Assembly (NCBI GenBank): GCA_024305405.1
Contig: JAKNDB010000107.1
Coordinates: 4,572,501-4,636,500 of the forward strand
Source: Dirofilaria immitis
Lineage: Eukaryota; Nematoda; Chromadorea; Rhabditida; Onchocercidae
DNA length: 64,000 nt
Direction of reading: 5' to 3'
Shown here piece after piece: positions 11,994 through 23,621 of this stretch. The notes beneath the pieces are model-generated. The model was given only the letters and a program-made list of their open reading frames with translations. It made no database searches and was not told where the DNA came from. Each line of letters opens with the position of its first letter. The first letter of the stretch is position 1. The position numbers and the translations under genes are program-made.

Positions 11994-14105
11994 TATTATT
12001 ATTATTTATTCATTTCATACCTTTTCACACTGAATTTTAAAGATTTATTATTTCTTTTTGTTGCAAATTATAAGGATATCTTTCTATCACTCTTTCCCAT
12101 TTCTTCTATAATCTTTAATTATCATTATTATACAATATTTACTTCTCAGATTTCTCATAATCATTTTTAGTGCTAGATGTATTAAATAAATCATCAAATA
12201 TTTATACTTTTCATCAGCAACAGCCTTTTTAATTTAACATAAAGTTTCAATTTGACAATATTACTTCTCAACTAATATTATCGATTACAAAGTTTTTTCT
12301 TTCATATTTTTCCGTATATCTGAAAAAAATAAATGATTGAAAATTTCATAAAAATTAAATCACTAAATTATCATACTAAGGATTTGGTGTCACCACGTGC
12401 CTTGTCAATTCTAAAATTACAATTGATATAGCTAGGCTTCTTCTCTTACCTCTTTTTCTACCTTTCTTCTTTCGCATTTTAAAATGAATGAATTAATTTC
12501 AATGGAGTATATATATAGGTACATATGATTTTTGTGCCGATATCGAGTGTCTATATGTGACTACCTACGTAGGTATGTGCATGTTTTGCACTTGTGTAGG
12601 TGGACGTATTTAGAAAATATGTGCTTGTGTAGCCGATGTTTTCAATATGCAAATTTTTAATGATAAATTGTTTACAAAATTTGCATATTAATTAATTTAT
12701 TCGATAAAATAAAAATGAATGAAATGATATAAATTAAACGAAATAATTTAATTACTTTTATTATAAAAGTAATTAAATATAATTTTGATATTTGTTAAAT
12801 TCTACAATTTTTATTATATTTTAAACGAAAAAAATTGACATATTTTTAATTTTATTCAATGTTTTTGAAATGAAAATTTTGAATTTTTATAGCAAAGTAA
12901 AAAGAAGAAAGAATTATTACATTGGTGAAATCATAAAATCGTTTTTGCGATATAACTTTTTAGTAGATGACATCAGAGATATTTTTGAATTGAATAGTTA
13001 GTTACTGGATGAATAATATATCTTCGAGAATTTATTTTATTCCAGCATGATAAAATATTTTACTTCTTTTAAATGAAAAAAATATATGTATATATGGGAT
13101 TTTTTAGAAATGCCTTGCAAATTTTGAGGATAAATTTATGAAAAAACTATTCTTTTACAAATATTTTTATGAATACAATGAAAAAAAAGTGCATATTCAT
13201 ATAATTTAACAAAACTTGTGATATTACTTTTATTTATTCGAGAAAAATTTGTCAGAAATCATAAATTATAATTGTGATTAATCATAAAACATGATTGATT
13301 ATTTACCACATTAATTTTAGTAAGGATTTTGTTGAAGGGTATAATGGTAAAAGCTTAAAATGATTTAATTAAAAAGTAATTTAATATCGTACAAAGGTAA
13401 GGATTTGGTTCCAATAAAATTTATAATTAAATTATTCTAACAAATTTAACTACGAACTATAGGAAATTTGGGTAACAATTTAATTTCACTATTCTTTTGT
13501 TTTAATAGCTATACTATTCTCATTTATTGCTGGTATCAAATATAATTTACAGGAAAACTTTTCCTTTTTTTTTTAAATGGAAAACATAAGTAGAAATTAT
13601 GAAATGAATGAAAATTAATTATTGGATAATTGAATTGAAATAGTTGGGTTTACAAGTAATGATTTAAACAATATTTGTCTATCCAATAATTTCCACTACT
13701 CAATTTCAAATATATCTATTCCTATTACATATATAAACATGAGCAAATGGTAAAATAATAATTCAAGTTGAATTTTGATAAATTGCTCAGGAAAAATAAA
13801 AATAAAATGAAAACAAATATTTAACTATATAAATTAAAAAATAATTCGAATGTCCATATACATTTTTGCCGTTTCAACTTTTCATTTTTTTAGTTCAATT
13901 AAAATTCAAAAAAGGTCGCAAAAATTGAAAAAGATAAATTAAAATTAGTCTAATATTGATTAAAATAACTTAAATTATAATAATACTAAGTAATGGAAAT
14001 GAAAGCGAATGTTATATAAATTAATAGATTATTCGAATATATATTTTTCATTATTTCATCTCTCATTTTATCTTTTTTCTCCCGCAAACATATAGTACAT
14101 TATTA

Positions 14106-14203
<98 letters not shown>

Positions 14204-17200
14204 CATTGTTATTATTATGAAACACAGAAAAATAATGCAATAAAATTAAAAATCTATTATAGCAATAAAAACAATAATTTCGCATGAAATTATTGTTTTC
14301 ATACCCTTCTTTTCGTTTCTCTTCTTTGTTTTTTTTTAATATGAAATAATTTCGTAGATAAATCATTCTTCATCTCATTTATTTTTCAATAAATGAATTT
14401 TCGAACAACAAAGAAAAAATATTTCTCACAAATTTATTCATTTTTTCTTTTATCCAGCCTTTCCTTATTATCATCTCATCACTTCGCACCTCTTTTTTTA
14501 TCAGATTTTTTCTCTATTTTTACATAATTATGAATAATGAATATTTTAAGAATAATGAAAAATATTGCTCTAGAAATTTACGCAATAACTTTCTTCTAAT
14601 TAGCATTTTAAATTTTCATACATCTATTTAAGTTAAACTTAATTTTCCCGTTTATATATATATATATCAGATGTATTAATTGTTTGGTTTATTCACTTTT
14701 TTTCATTTCTTTCATTATCATCAAAAATATGTTTACGTAAGTGTTAATATATTTGAAAACATTAATGAAGTTAATCATTTTAAAACTTGCTATTTTCAAT
14801 TTCTACTTCCGTTATTAAACTTTTTTATTTTGTGAATTTTTCAGTCTGCCAAATTTGTCATCCTTTGCTTGTTTCGTTTTTTAATCATTAAATATCTCAT
14901 GACAAGCAATCATCATTATCACTATTATAAGGACTGAAATGTGGAAGAAATGAAATTAGCGATACGGATTTTTTTCTTTGAATAAATTTGAAAATAATAG
15001 AATTCAAAACTCATCACATATTCAAAATGATATTATTGAATAATAAATAAATATAGGTAAATAAACAAACAAATAACAAAACGAATTAATCGTTCCATAT
15101 AACAAGAATCATAAATTTTTCCGTTTACTATTTCATATTAGTTGTCCTTTATTTTTTTGCTTACTTTAAATGCAAATATTGCGAGTTAAAATGATTGCAT
15201 AATAACAAAATAATCAAATTTTTGTTGATTCAATAAAATAAAGGTATAAACAAATGTATTAATAAGCAAATAAATGAAGAGGAAAATAGATATGTCATTT
15301 TGCGTATCAATTAGTTTATATAATCTCCTTTTTGTTTATTTATTTTTGTTTATTCGTTTATTTCTTGCTAAAATTGCTTTTTTCCTATTATTTTATTTTA
15401 TAAAAATTCGAAAAATGTGTAACAATAAAATAATCAAATTTTTTTGTTAATAAAGAAAAACTTAAAGAAAGTTTTGCAAATTAATTCAAATTAATTTTAT
15501 ATATTATGCAAATACGCAATTTTGTGAGATAAGAAAATTAGATAAACTTATCGATTAAAAATATTTAAATTTCTTAACAATTATCCCATGAGACTTCATT
15601 TACTGCGTATTCATCTTTTCAATTGTTATATCTCCTAAATTCATGCTCTCTCTTCCTCTCTCTCTCTTTTTCTCTCTCTTTCTCTTTCTCTGTCCTTCTC
15701 TTTCTCTTAAAGTAATATTTTTCAAAGATAATTTAAAAATTTTAATCGATGATTTAATTTATTCAGTTTATTAAATGTCTATTATGTCATTGAATCCTTT
15801 TTTCACTATTAGTTAATAATAATATTTCAATTAATCGTTTAATATTTATAGCGGCCTATAACAGCGGAACGCGCATTACTTATGTGTAAGTTAATGAGAA
15901 ATTATAAGGAATCTGGTCGAACAACTGTAAATACTTCAAATCGTAATATTTCAAAAATTAATTCAGAGCGGCGATTATCAACCGGTACACTTAATCGGTT
16001 AATATTTTATAATTTCCTCTTTGTCCTTCTTATTTATAGCACTATAAATTATTATATTTGTTATTATTTCATTTTTAAATTTAGATTAATTCTGGTTGCA
16101 CAAGCACTGGAATCTGAAGTAGAATATCGTCGACAAATTGATGTAAATGGCAAACGAATTGTTATTGTATTGCGAATAATTAATTTGGTAAGGTAAAGAA
16201 AAAGTTAATATATTTCTAAGAAATATATTAACTAAACTAAAAACATTATTCATAAATGAAAATATATTCTAATTTTATTATTAAAAACTTATTGTATTTG
16301 CATTTACTTATGGAAATTATTTTGCTAATTTCTTCTATATATAGTCTATTATACTATTTTCTTATTTTATTAAACCATATTATTGATTCATTTTGAAATA
16401 AAATATCGCGATGATTTACCGAAAAGATAAAATATTACGGATCTTTTTCATGACTCGTTTTTGATAAATTTTATAATTTTCAAAAAAAAAATTCCCGACA
16501 TATATTATTTAATAGTGAAATTTAAAAATGACTATAATTTATAGATTTAAAAAAATGAAAAAAAAAGAAGGAATTTCTATATGATTTGAATTAAATGAAA
16601 TTTAATTAATGAAAAGAAGAAAATGTTTCGGATCACAATATCGTTAAATTATATATGATATAATCATTTGTTATTAATATTTGTAAAAATTGTCGAGAGG
16701 CAAAAATTGCTTATTAATAATTTAATTGCAGTTTTACATCACTTTTATGCCATGACATTATAATTTTTCATTTCAAAATTTGTAAATTTTAAGTCCAATT
16801 CTCTGTTAATAATGTTTGGATAGTTATATTTAAATTTTTATTTAATTATTTAAATTGCTGATCATAAATCTGTCAAATTTTTTGATGTTAAATATGCAAA
16901 AATTCGATAACATTTCGTTACTAATTATAAATTGATGATAGGAGGAGGATGTCACTAATCAAATATTAAACTTATTGGCATCATTATTTCTTCATCCCAA
17001 ATCAATTATAGCTATAGTTCAGCTCATTAACATAATTTATAATTATTATATCTATACATTGTTGTTAGTTTTGCCAGTTAAAATGATTGAAAAATTTCAT
17101 TAATTAATGACGAATTTTTAATTTGTCGTAGCTAATCGATTTCTTCGTCGAAGGGTAAATTAAAAAGAAGAAATTTCTATTTTTAATTTAATTAATTACA

Positions 17201-19978
17201 ATGACGAAAAAGAAATTTTTAATTTTCCTAAAACTCTGTTAATTAGTATAATTATTTTCAGAGTATGATTAAAAAAATTTAATCTTTTTATTAAAATTAA
17301 TTTTTTTCTTTTAATAACAGTTTTCGGGAAAAAAAAATTAATTTAATTTTTCTAAACTTTTCGATGGTTAAAGAAAATTATTATATGTATAAAATAATAT
17401 AATAAAGTAAAATAATGTGCAGTATAAAATGTGAAGCAAAGAATCTGAAAAAAATACAGTGTAAAGTAAAAAACAAATTTATTAATAAACAAATAATTTT
17501 AAATTATCTTATCAACAACTGATAAATCAGTAATTTGAATTATCTTTCTTTTGGCTGGAATAATTCCAAATTATTTAAAAGTATTTAATTTCTAATTTCA
17601 AATTATTTAAGGAATTTAAATTACAATTGCAAAAATTGTAATACATAAATATATGATCATTATTAGTTAGATAAAGAATGAATTTAATAACAATTAAATA
17701 ATTTCAAATTATCCCATCATTAATTAATGGATTAATAATTTGAACTGTTTTTTTATTATTGAAATGTTTTCAAATCAACAAAAATTATTTATTTGCTTAA
17801 TTTTATATTATTTAAAGCATTACTGTATTATTGTTACAAAGACGAAAAATCAATTTGCATTATCGATTAATTAAATTCCGTTATTTTAGTTATTGCTATT
17901 TACTATTGATGGATTAATTTTGAGCGGTGTTGGACAATACTATTCAAATATGGGCGGTAAACGATCATTAATGTTAACACCGGACAAATGGTACTATAAT
18001 ATATATTCAAAATTACCGATAACATTCAGTGAAATGCGCTTAAATGGGCAATACTTTGCTGCAGCTATTACAACTATCATATTGATAATAACGATTATTT
18101 CGCATATCATACAACTATATTGGTACAAATATTCTCGTTTATTGGTATGTTAATTTTGTCTCTCTTTTCTCTTTTAAAATTATTTAATTATTTACTGCAC
18201 AAATATAAAATAATTAAATTTATTCATAAATTTATTTGTTAGAATTTTTTTCCTTTTACAAAATAGAAATTTTAAATGAAATAAATATATGAAATAGAAA
18301 ATTCTGATAAGAGATAACTTTATTTTTCGTTTTTTCGAGAAAAATATAGCCAAAAGATATTTTAATAAAAAAATGTTTAACTTTGCCATTTATAAATGGT
18401 GGTGGTTTAGTTTATAGGAAAAAAACAGAAATTTTAAAGGCAATAAAATAAAATATACATCAATCTTTGATGCAATATGTGATATTTGATTTTTAGTTTT
18501 TTTTTTTTTTTTATTTTATCTTTAAAATTCAGTCGTCTTTTTCAATTTTAAATCAAAATTTTTTTGAAATAGGAATATAGAGGATATATGATTGTTGGAC
18601 CGCTTGCTTATATTGAAAGAATATGTTTCTAAAGCAAAATTTAATTTAAAATAAAATAAATTTATTCTCAAACGATGAAAAGAAATCATGAAGGAATGAA
18701 AATAACGGGAAAGAAAAAAGATGGGAGTGAAAAATGTAAAAGGTACCATACGGCACACTTTATAATTAGTGAAATAAGAATTATGTATATTATTAATAGT
18801 TGTACTTGAGAATTTTGTGGCACATAAAGAGCAGGAAAGGATATGAGATTAAAATGAAAAGAAAATTATGATAATTATAAAAATTGAAATGTGGAATGAA
18901 ATAGAGAGTGAGTGCCTAATTCGATATTTGATTTTAAATTGACTTAAACAATTTTGGTTATTTAGTTTTCTGATATTTTGCTTATTTATTTCTCATGAAT
19001 TTGTATATTATTTAACTCATTTATTTTAACATCTGATATGTCTTCTATTTCATTTTCTCTTTGAAAATTTTAAATTTTTATTAAATTATTTGTTTTAAAA
19101 ATTTTCGAAATTTTCTCTTACTCATATTTTTTTATTACATCAAAATAAGCTTAAGTATAATGGTGAAATTTGAAATATATTTAAAGAAAATATTATAGAA
19201 ATAAATTAATTTATAAAATTAGTTTAATAAGAAAAAGAAAAAAATAAAAATAAAACAAATCATATTTTCCTAAATGAGGAAAATTTTAATTTGAATGTAA
19301 AATAGTTTATTTTAAAAAACGAAGAAATAAAATTTGAATTTGAAATAATCTAATATTAATTTAAATTTAATATTTGAGTTTTTCAGTGCATGTGTTATTC
19401 ATTTTGTGTGGTACCATTTTCATTGTTTGTTTTTGGCCTCGAAATATACTACAGTACTTGTCCATGGATTAATGATTATTATGGAATTGATATTTTACGC
19501 AGGGATTATAATTCGATGGATTCATATTTTGATATGCAATGTGGCATCAGCGGTTGGGCATTAGCTGGGGTACATAAATTTCATATCCTTTTATTATATT
19601 TAACTGAATTACTTAATATAATTCACAATAAAGCAAAATTTTATTTAAAAAGACAGATGTTTAAAATAAATGAGTTAAATAATATACAAAAATATGAACT
19701 GAAAGAGAAAAGAAAAGTTATATTCAAAATTTAAACACACTTTAAATTTTTCTTTTTAAATCATCAATGAGTAGGCTATTTTGTAACATTTTTGGAAGAT
19801 TTCTTTTCCTTCTTTCGAAACAATAAGCAAACTATTTTAAAATTAAACTCCTTCATTTTTTACATTTCAGATATTATCATTATTATCATGTAGCTTATTT
19901 ATCAGCGAAGGTTTAGTGAGTGCATTTTTTCGATCTGAGTCTTCTCAACAACATGACAAGATGGATGCCTTCCTCTAA
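11092..19978 (+). CDS. Unrecognised four-transmembrane protein, six-exon model
   Basis: Exons: 11092-11418 (less certain), 15852-15997, 16085-16187, 17890-18144, 19387-19569, 19871-19978 (stop TAA 19976-19978); 373 residues with exon 1. All junctions have GT..AG and consistent phase. I do not recognise the family. The polar N-terminal part is followed by four hydrophobic segments: TM1 about 181-207 (IVIVLRIINL running into LLFTIDGLIL), TM2 about 249-270 (AAAITTIILIITIISHII), TM3 about 279-300 (SFCVVPFSLFVFGLEIYY) and TM4 about 331-360 (GWALAGILSLLSCSLFI). The loop between TM1 and TM2 contains MGGKRSLMLTPDKWYYN; the TM3-TM4 loop contains CPWINDYYGIDILRRDYN and a second Cys (MQCGIS). The layout suggests a tetraspan with cytoplasmic ends. 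The W-GLW-C-C signature of claudins is absent, and I saw no tetraspanin CCG. Intron 2 (15998-16084) is a multiple of three and open, so retaining it would keep the frame. Confidence 0.72.
11240..11330. repeat. (AAC)n trinucleotide repeat inside the putative exon
   Basis: About thirty AAC/CAA-type triplets, interrupted by AAA and, near the 3' end, by AGC. It is open in two + frames (Asn, Thr). It may vary in length between individuals, and read errors are likely here. Confidence 0.9.
11709..12078 (+). repeat. Pair of 45-base direct repeats
   Basis: 11709-11753 and 12034-12078 are 45-base copies with two differences; they share TTTCTTTTTGTT and AAATTATAAGGATA. They are 325 bases apart, so this is a dispersed local duplication and not a tandem array. 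Confidence 0.85.
12562..12575. repeat. 14-base perfect palindrome TACCTACGTAGGTA
   Basis: It sits in a patch (12500-12640) with more G and C than the intron around it and with repeated GTGCATGTTTTGCAC and TGTGTAGG words. A transcription-factor site or intronic enhancer is possible; nothing in the sequence proves it. Confidence 0.5.
12746..12778. repeat. Perfect 16-base inverted repeat with a one-base centre
   Basis: ATTTAATTACTTTTAT is followed by one T and then its exact reverse complement. It is long for chance even at this base composition, and would extrude as a cruciform or form a hairpin in the pre-mRNA. Confidence 0.8.
14101..14212. repeat. (ATT)n trinucleotide repeat, about 110 bases
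   Basis: A run of ATT/TTA triplets broken only by rare GTT units. It lies in intron 1 and does not affect coding. Confidence 0.95.
15644..15709. repeat. Pyrimidine (CT-rich) tract
   Basis: About 65 bases almost entirely of C and T, mostly CTCTCT and TTTCTC words, on the + strand. It is 140 bases before the acceptor of exon 2, too far to be its normal polypyrimidine tract, and could form H-DNA or bind splicing regulators. Confidence 0.8.
16188..17889. other. Intron 3 of the four-pass protein gene
   Basis: 1.7 kb of AT-rich DNA bounded by GTAAGG and TTTTAG. I see no exon, RNA gene or notable repeat in it. Confidence 0.6.
18145..19386. other. Intron 4 of the four-pass protein gene
   Basis: 1.2 kb bounded by GTATGT and TTTCAG. 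Nothing beyond homopolymer runs and AT-rich sequence is visible. Confidence 0.6.
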
Positions 19979-20009
19979 ATGCATATGTTAATTATTTACG
20001 ATCAAAATT

Positions 20010-20015
20010 AATAAA
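20010..20015 (+). terminator. Candidate poly(A) signal of the four-pass protein gene
   Basis: AATAAA begins 32 bases after the stop codon at 19976-19978. The position suits a short nematode 3' UTR. The word is common in AT-rich DNA, so confidence is moderate. Confidence 0.45.
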
Positions 20016-22124
20016 ATCATTTTTTCCCTTCCATCGAAGTTGATATTCCTCAAAACAAATATTACTTTATTGTATGAGTTTGTTTAATTATGTGATCTAT
20101 CATTGCTCAAAATCATCATTTATATTCTAATTTTTCGTTGTTTCTTTTTTCATGTTCAATTATTAATACTAATAATAACAATAAAAACAACAATAATATT
20201 ATTATTTGTGTATAAAAACTTTTAGTCCATTAAATTTGATTGAATTCAATCGATAAAAATAAATTTCAAATTAATAACAATTTGAATAGATACACAAATA
20301 AAGTATTGTCGATTATCAATATTTAATTCGATCTCATTTTTTTGTAATCTATAATTCATTTTATCAATAAACTTATCAATTTTAATTTCATCAAAATTCA
20401 ATTCAAAAAAAAATTCAATTTAAATGCAAGTATAGATGAATGCTATGCATTATGGTAGACAGTATTTAGGACAAATAATGTTTTAATAGTAGACCATTGT
20501 TTTTAAGAGCGTTAATTTCTCATCGATCAAAAAGTTTCTTAACATAAATTTTGTCTAAAAACAGCTTATCATTGTAAAATATACGCTGTATGATTTTTAT
20601 TAGACTTTTTAATTTTTAAAAATTAAGATTTTAATCACCTAGGTCGGGAAATATTCCTTTCAAATTAATATTAATAGGTTATATTTTAAGTTTAAAATGA
20701 AATTATTTTGTCTCGCAAAAATTTGCTTTCATATGGCTTGAATTTTGTTGAATGCGAAGTTCAAATTTCCGTTTTATTTAACAGACATCCGGAAAAAGCA
20801 AACTTTTTCATTATTTGAATATGATCATTATTGATTTTTAAACACACATTTATGACAATATTTATCTCGCTCAATTAATTTTTATTTCAAAATTTTTCAT
20901 TTATTTCCGAGAATTTTCATTTGTTTCTTTTTCATTTCAATAATTTACAGACAGTAAAGTGAAATAATATTCGGAATGTCATTTAAATAACCGATTTGCA
21001 GAAAACAGTTGTTCGGCTATTTTTACCGCTTAATTTTACCTGGTTTTATAAAAAATTGATGTTTTTAAGCTAACTCTAGACAGTTTTTTACAAAACAAAA
21101 AATTTTTTCTATAAATTTCTTTTATGAATAAAAATTCGATTTATTATATTTTCAGTTAGTATTACTTAATTCTTAAAGTGAAACTTTTTTCCATCAAATT
21201 TTTATTTGGAGAAACTAAATTTTGCTCTGAATTAAATTTCAAATAATAAAAGCACAAGCATTTCCTGTAATTTTATCCAACAATTTAACATCCAAATCAT
21301 TTCCATCATATTTTTATATTCATTAAATCATTTAGCATTGAACTTTTATCGAATATATTCATTAACTTAACTATTCCAACCGAAAAATTTGAATTTTTCC
21401 TAATTGGTTTTATTAGAAATAAAAATAGCAATTGCTTTTCGAATAGTCATATGAATTCCAGGAAAAAATTGATCTTATCAGTTTTAAAATAAAATTTCTG
21501 ATTTATTTTGAAATTATATCAAACAATCCGCCGATTAATTTTTAATATAATTCTCGAAAGCGAATGATTAAAATCACATGATAATGTTGCTTTTGTTGAA
21601 CAAGCAAACATAATATGTTAGTTCTATTTAAATAATTATGTATATAAGAATTCATATATGCATCAATATAGATGTTTATATTGCGTTCGAAATTTCAATC
21701 AGATAATAGTTCTCGAAATTTTTTAATATTCATATATAATTAATTACTAATCTTTCCTGTTTGAAAATATATGTCGAGAAAGAATATCGTATATTTGATG
21801 CTTCTCATGAAAAATTATCGACGTTCACAAGTAAAATAATTGTGATCATAGAATTAAAATGGGAAAATATATTTAAATTGTTTAGCAGATTATGAAATTG
21901 ATGAATTTCTTGATTTATGGAAAATAATAATTTATTTGTTTTCACCAAATTATTCAAATTTTTTATTTTTCTTCTTTATTTCATCAACTTTCTGCTTCCA
22001 CAGTTTCAAACATTTACTGATTTTTGTTGACAAATATGTCAATTATAATTAAATTCATATTATCTAAGGTATACTTTAGATTCCTGCAAATCAGCTAAAA
22101 TTTTCAACCATACTTTGGAATAAT

Positions 22125-22177
22125 TTTTTGACAAGTAATAATCCTAATTCAGGATTAGGATTATTACTTGTTAAAAA
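22125..22177. repeat. 53-base near-perfect hairpin
   Basis: 18-base arms (22131-22148 and 22154-22171) are exact reverse complements around a 5-base TCAGG loop. Outside them one G-T wobble and five further T-A pairs extend the stem to 24 pairs. It is longer and tighter than a usual miRNA precursor loop arrangement. Fresh inverted duplication or a structured RNA are both possible. Confidence 0.85.
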
Positions 22178-23154
22178 TTAATAAAGCAAAAATATTCATA
22201 TTTTGCTTTCATAGAAGATTTTAATTTTATGATCCATCCCAATAGAAAGATTATTATATTTATGTGCATTTCATTTTGTCTTCATATGTATTTGTTTATT
22301 CTCAACTGCGGTTTTATCTAAAAAAATAATAAAATCTTGAATTTGATTAATGAGTATTTGATTATTTATCACCTTTATTTGTGCAATTAAAAATTAGGTA
22401 AATGATAGATTAAATAATTCTGCACAATTTATCGATATTATCAGTATTATTATTATTTCTTTGGTATAGTGGTAGAAAATGTGTCATTATTTTTAATTGA
22501 TAAATACAGCAGTATCATCTGAAATTGTTGAAATTTGTTTTAGTATTATGATCAATAAGATTATATAATTATCATCAGTTAATAGCTAACACCAAATATA
22601 GTAGTAATATTTCTGGGCTTATTACAAAAATATCATGAAAATATATTCTATTCCAACTACAAGCAAATTTAATTTTCTTATTTTCTTATCTTTATTTCTT
22701 CATTCCTTAAAGTTTCACTGTTTTGATACTGCAAAATTTTTTTCATATTTTACACAAATTTTTTTTTGCTTGCGTTGTTCTCATTTTTATAAATGACGAA
22801 GATTCATATAAAATCTTTCATTGAAAATTCAGTCCGCCATATCGCATAAGTCAAAAAGCAATATCTAATGAACTTGCTGTGTCTAAAGGGAATGTTATAT
22901 TGCCTATATATTATACAGCTTATATTCATGATTATCATTGTAATTAAATGCGTAGAAAAATCAATAAGGAAAATATGATTGTAAAGATATTTAGTAGATA
23001 GACCAATAAATAGATCAAGCTCAATGTCTCAATAGATAGATCAAGCTCAATATTTTAAATGCATGACAGAAAATTTTTATTAATTTTGTACATTAAATAT
23101 ATGATGCAATACTTAAATTAATTAATGTCATGCTTAATTAATGAGAAAACCGGG

Positions 23155-23363
23155 AAAGAATTTTGCATATTCGAAATCGAAAAGAGAAATTTGAAATATT
23201 TCTTATTGAACGGATTGTATGTGCAAATTATTTTCATTTTTATATTTTGAATATCAAAAGAAATAAATTTTTAATTAAACTTTATAATTACAACAATTTC
23301 ATTAAAAATATTTAAATTATGGAAATATTTTACGTTTTCGATTTCGAATACGCAAAATTCTTT
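23155..23363. mobile_element. Foldback (MITE-like) element with about 29-base terminal inverted repeats
   Basis: The arm at 23155-23183 contains AAAGAATTTTGC and TATTCGAAATCGAAAA, and its reverse complement recurs at 23335-23363 with one mismatch (A/G). Weaker inverted similarity continues inward for about 25 bases on each side (GAAATATTTC against ATATTTCC). The 150-base centre has no open frame, so the element would be non-autonomous. I could not identify a clear target-site duplication. The call rests on the inverted arms alone. Confidence 0.5.
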
Positions 23364-23588
23364 TCGATTTTTTCCTATTCGTAGATATATAATTGCATCT
23401 TCTCATTTTTTCCAAACCTTTCGAATAAGTTTAATGGTATAAATAAACAGTAGTTATGAAATTTTCATGTTCCCTTTGAAACATTTTATTCCATTTAAAA
23501 TTAAATATATATGCATATTAAGTTTATGGAATCAAAGAATTGAGGATTTCAAAAATTTCGATTTTAAATACCTCATTTAAAAAATGAG

Positions 23589-23621
23589 AATTTTAAATTA
23601 CCTTTCAGGTAATTTAAAATT
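23589..23621. repeat. Perfect 15-base inverted repeat with a 3-base loop
   Basis: AATTTTAAATTACCT and its exact reverse complement flank TTC. A smaller hairpin (CTCATT..AATGAG, about 23572-23588) adjoins it on the left. Together with the foldback element at 23.2 kb this makes a hairpin-dense 500-base patch. Confidence 0.8.

Larger units (their letters stand above)
11419..15851. other. Large intron 1 of the four-pass protein gene
   Basis: No exon is seen in these 4.4 kb. It holds a 45-base dispersed duplication (11709-11753 and 12034-12078), a (TAA)n run at 11961-11990, a less AT-rich patch at 12385-12640 with an E-box-like CACGTG and a 14-base palindrome, a 33-base palindrome (12746-12778), a long (ATT)n tract (14101-14212) and a pyrimidine tract (15644-15709) about 140 bases before exon 2. 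Confidence 0.55.
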
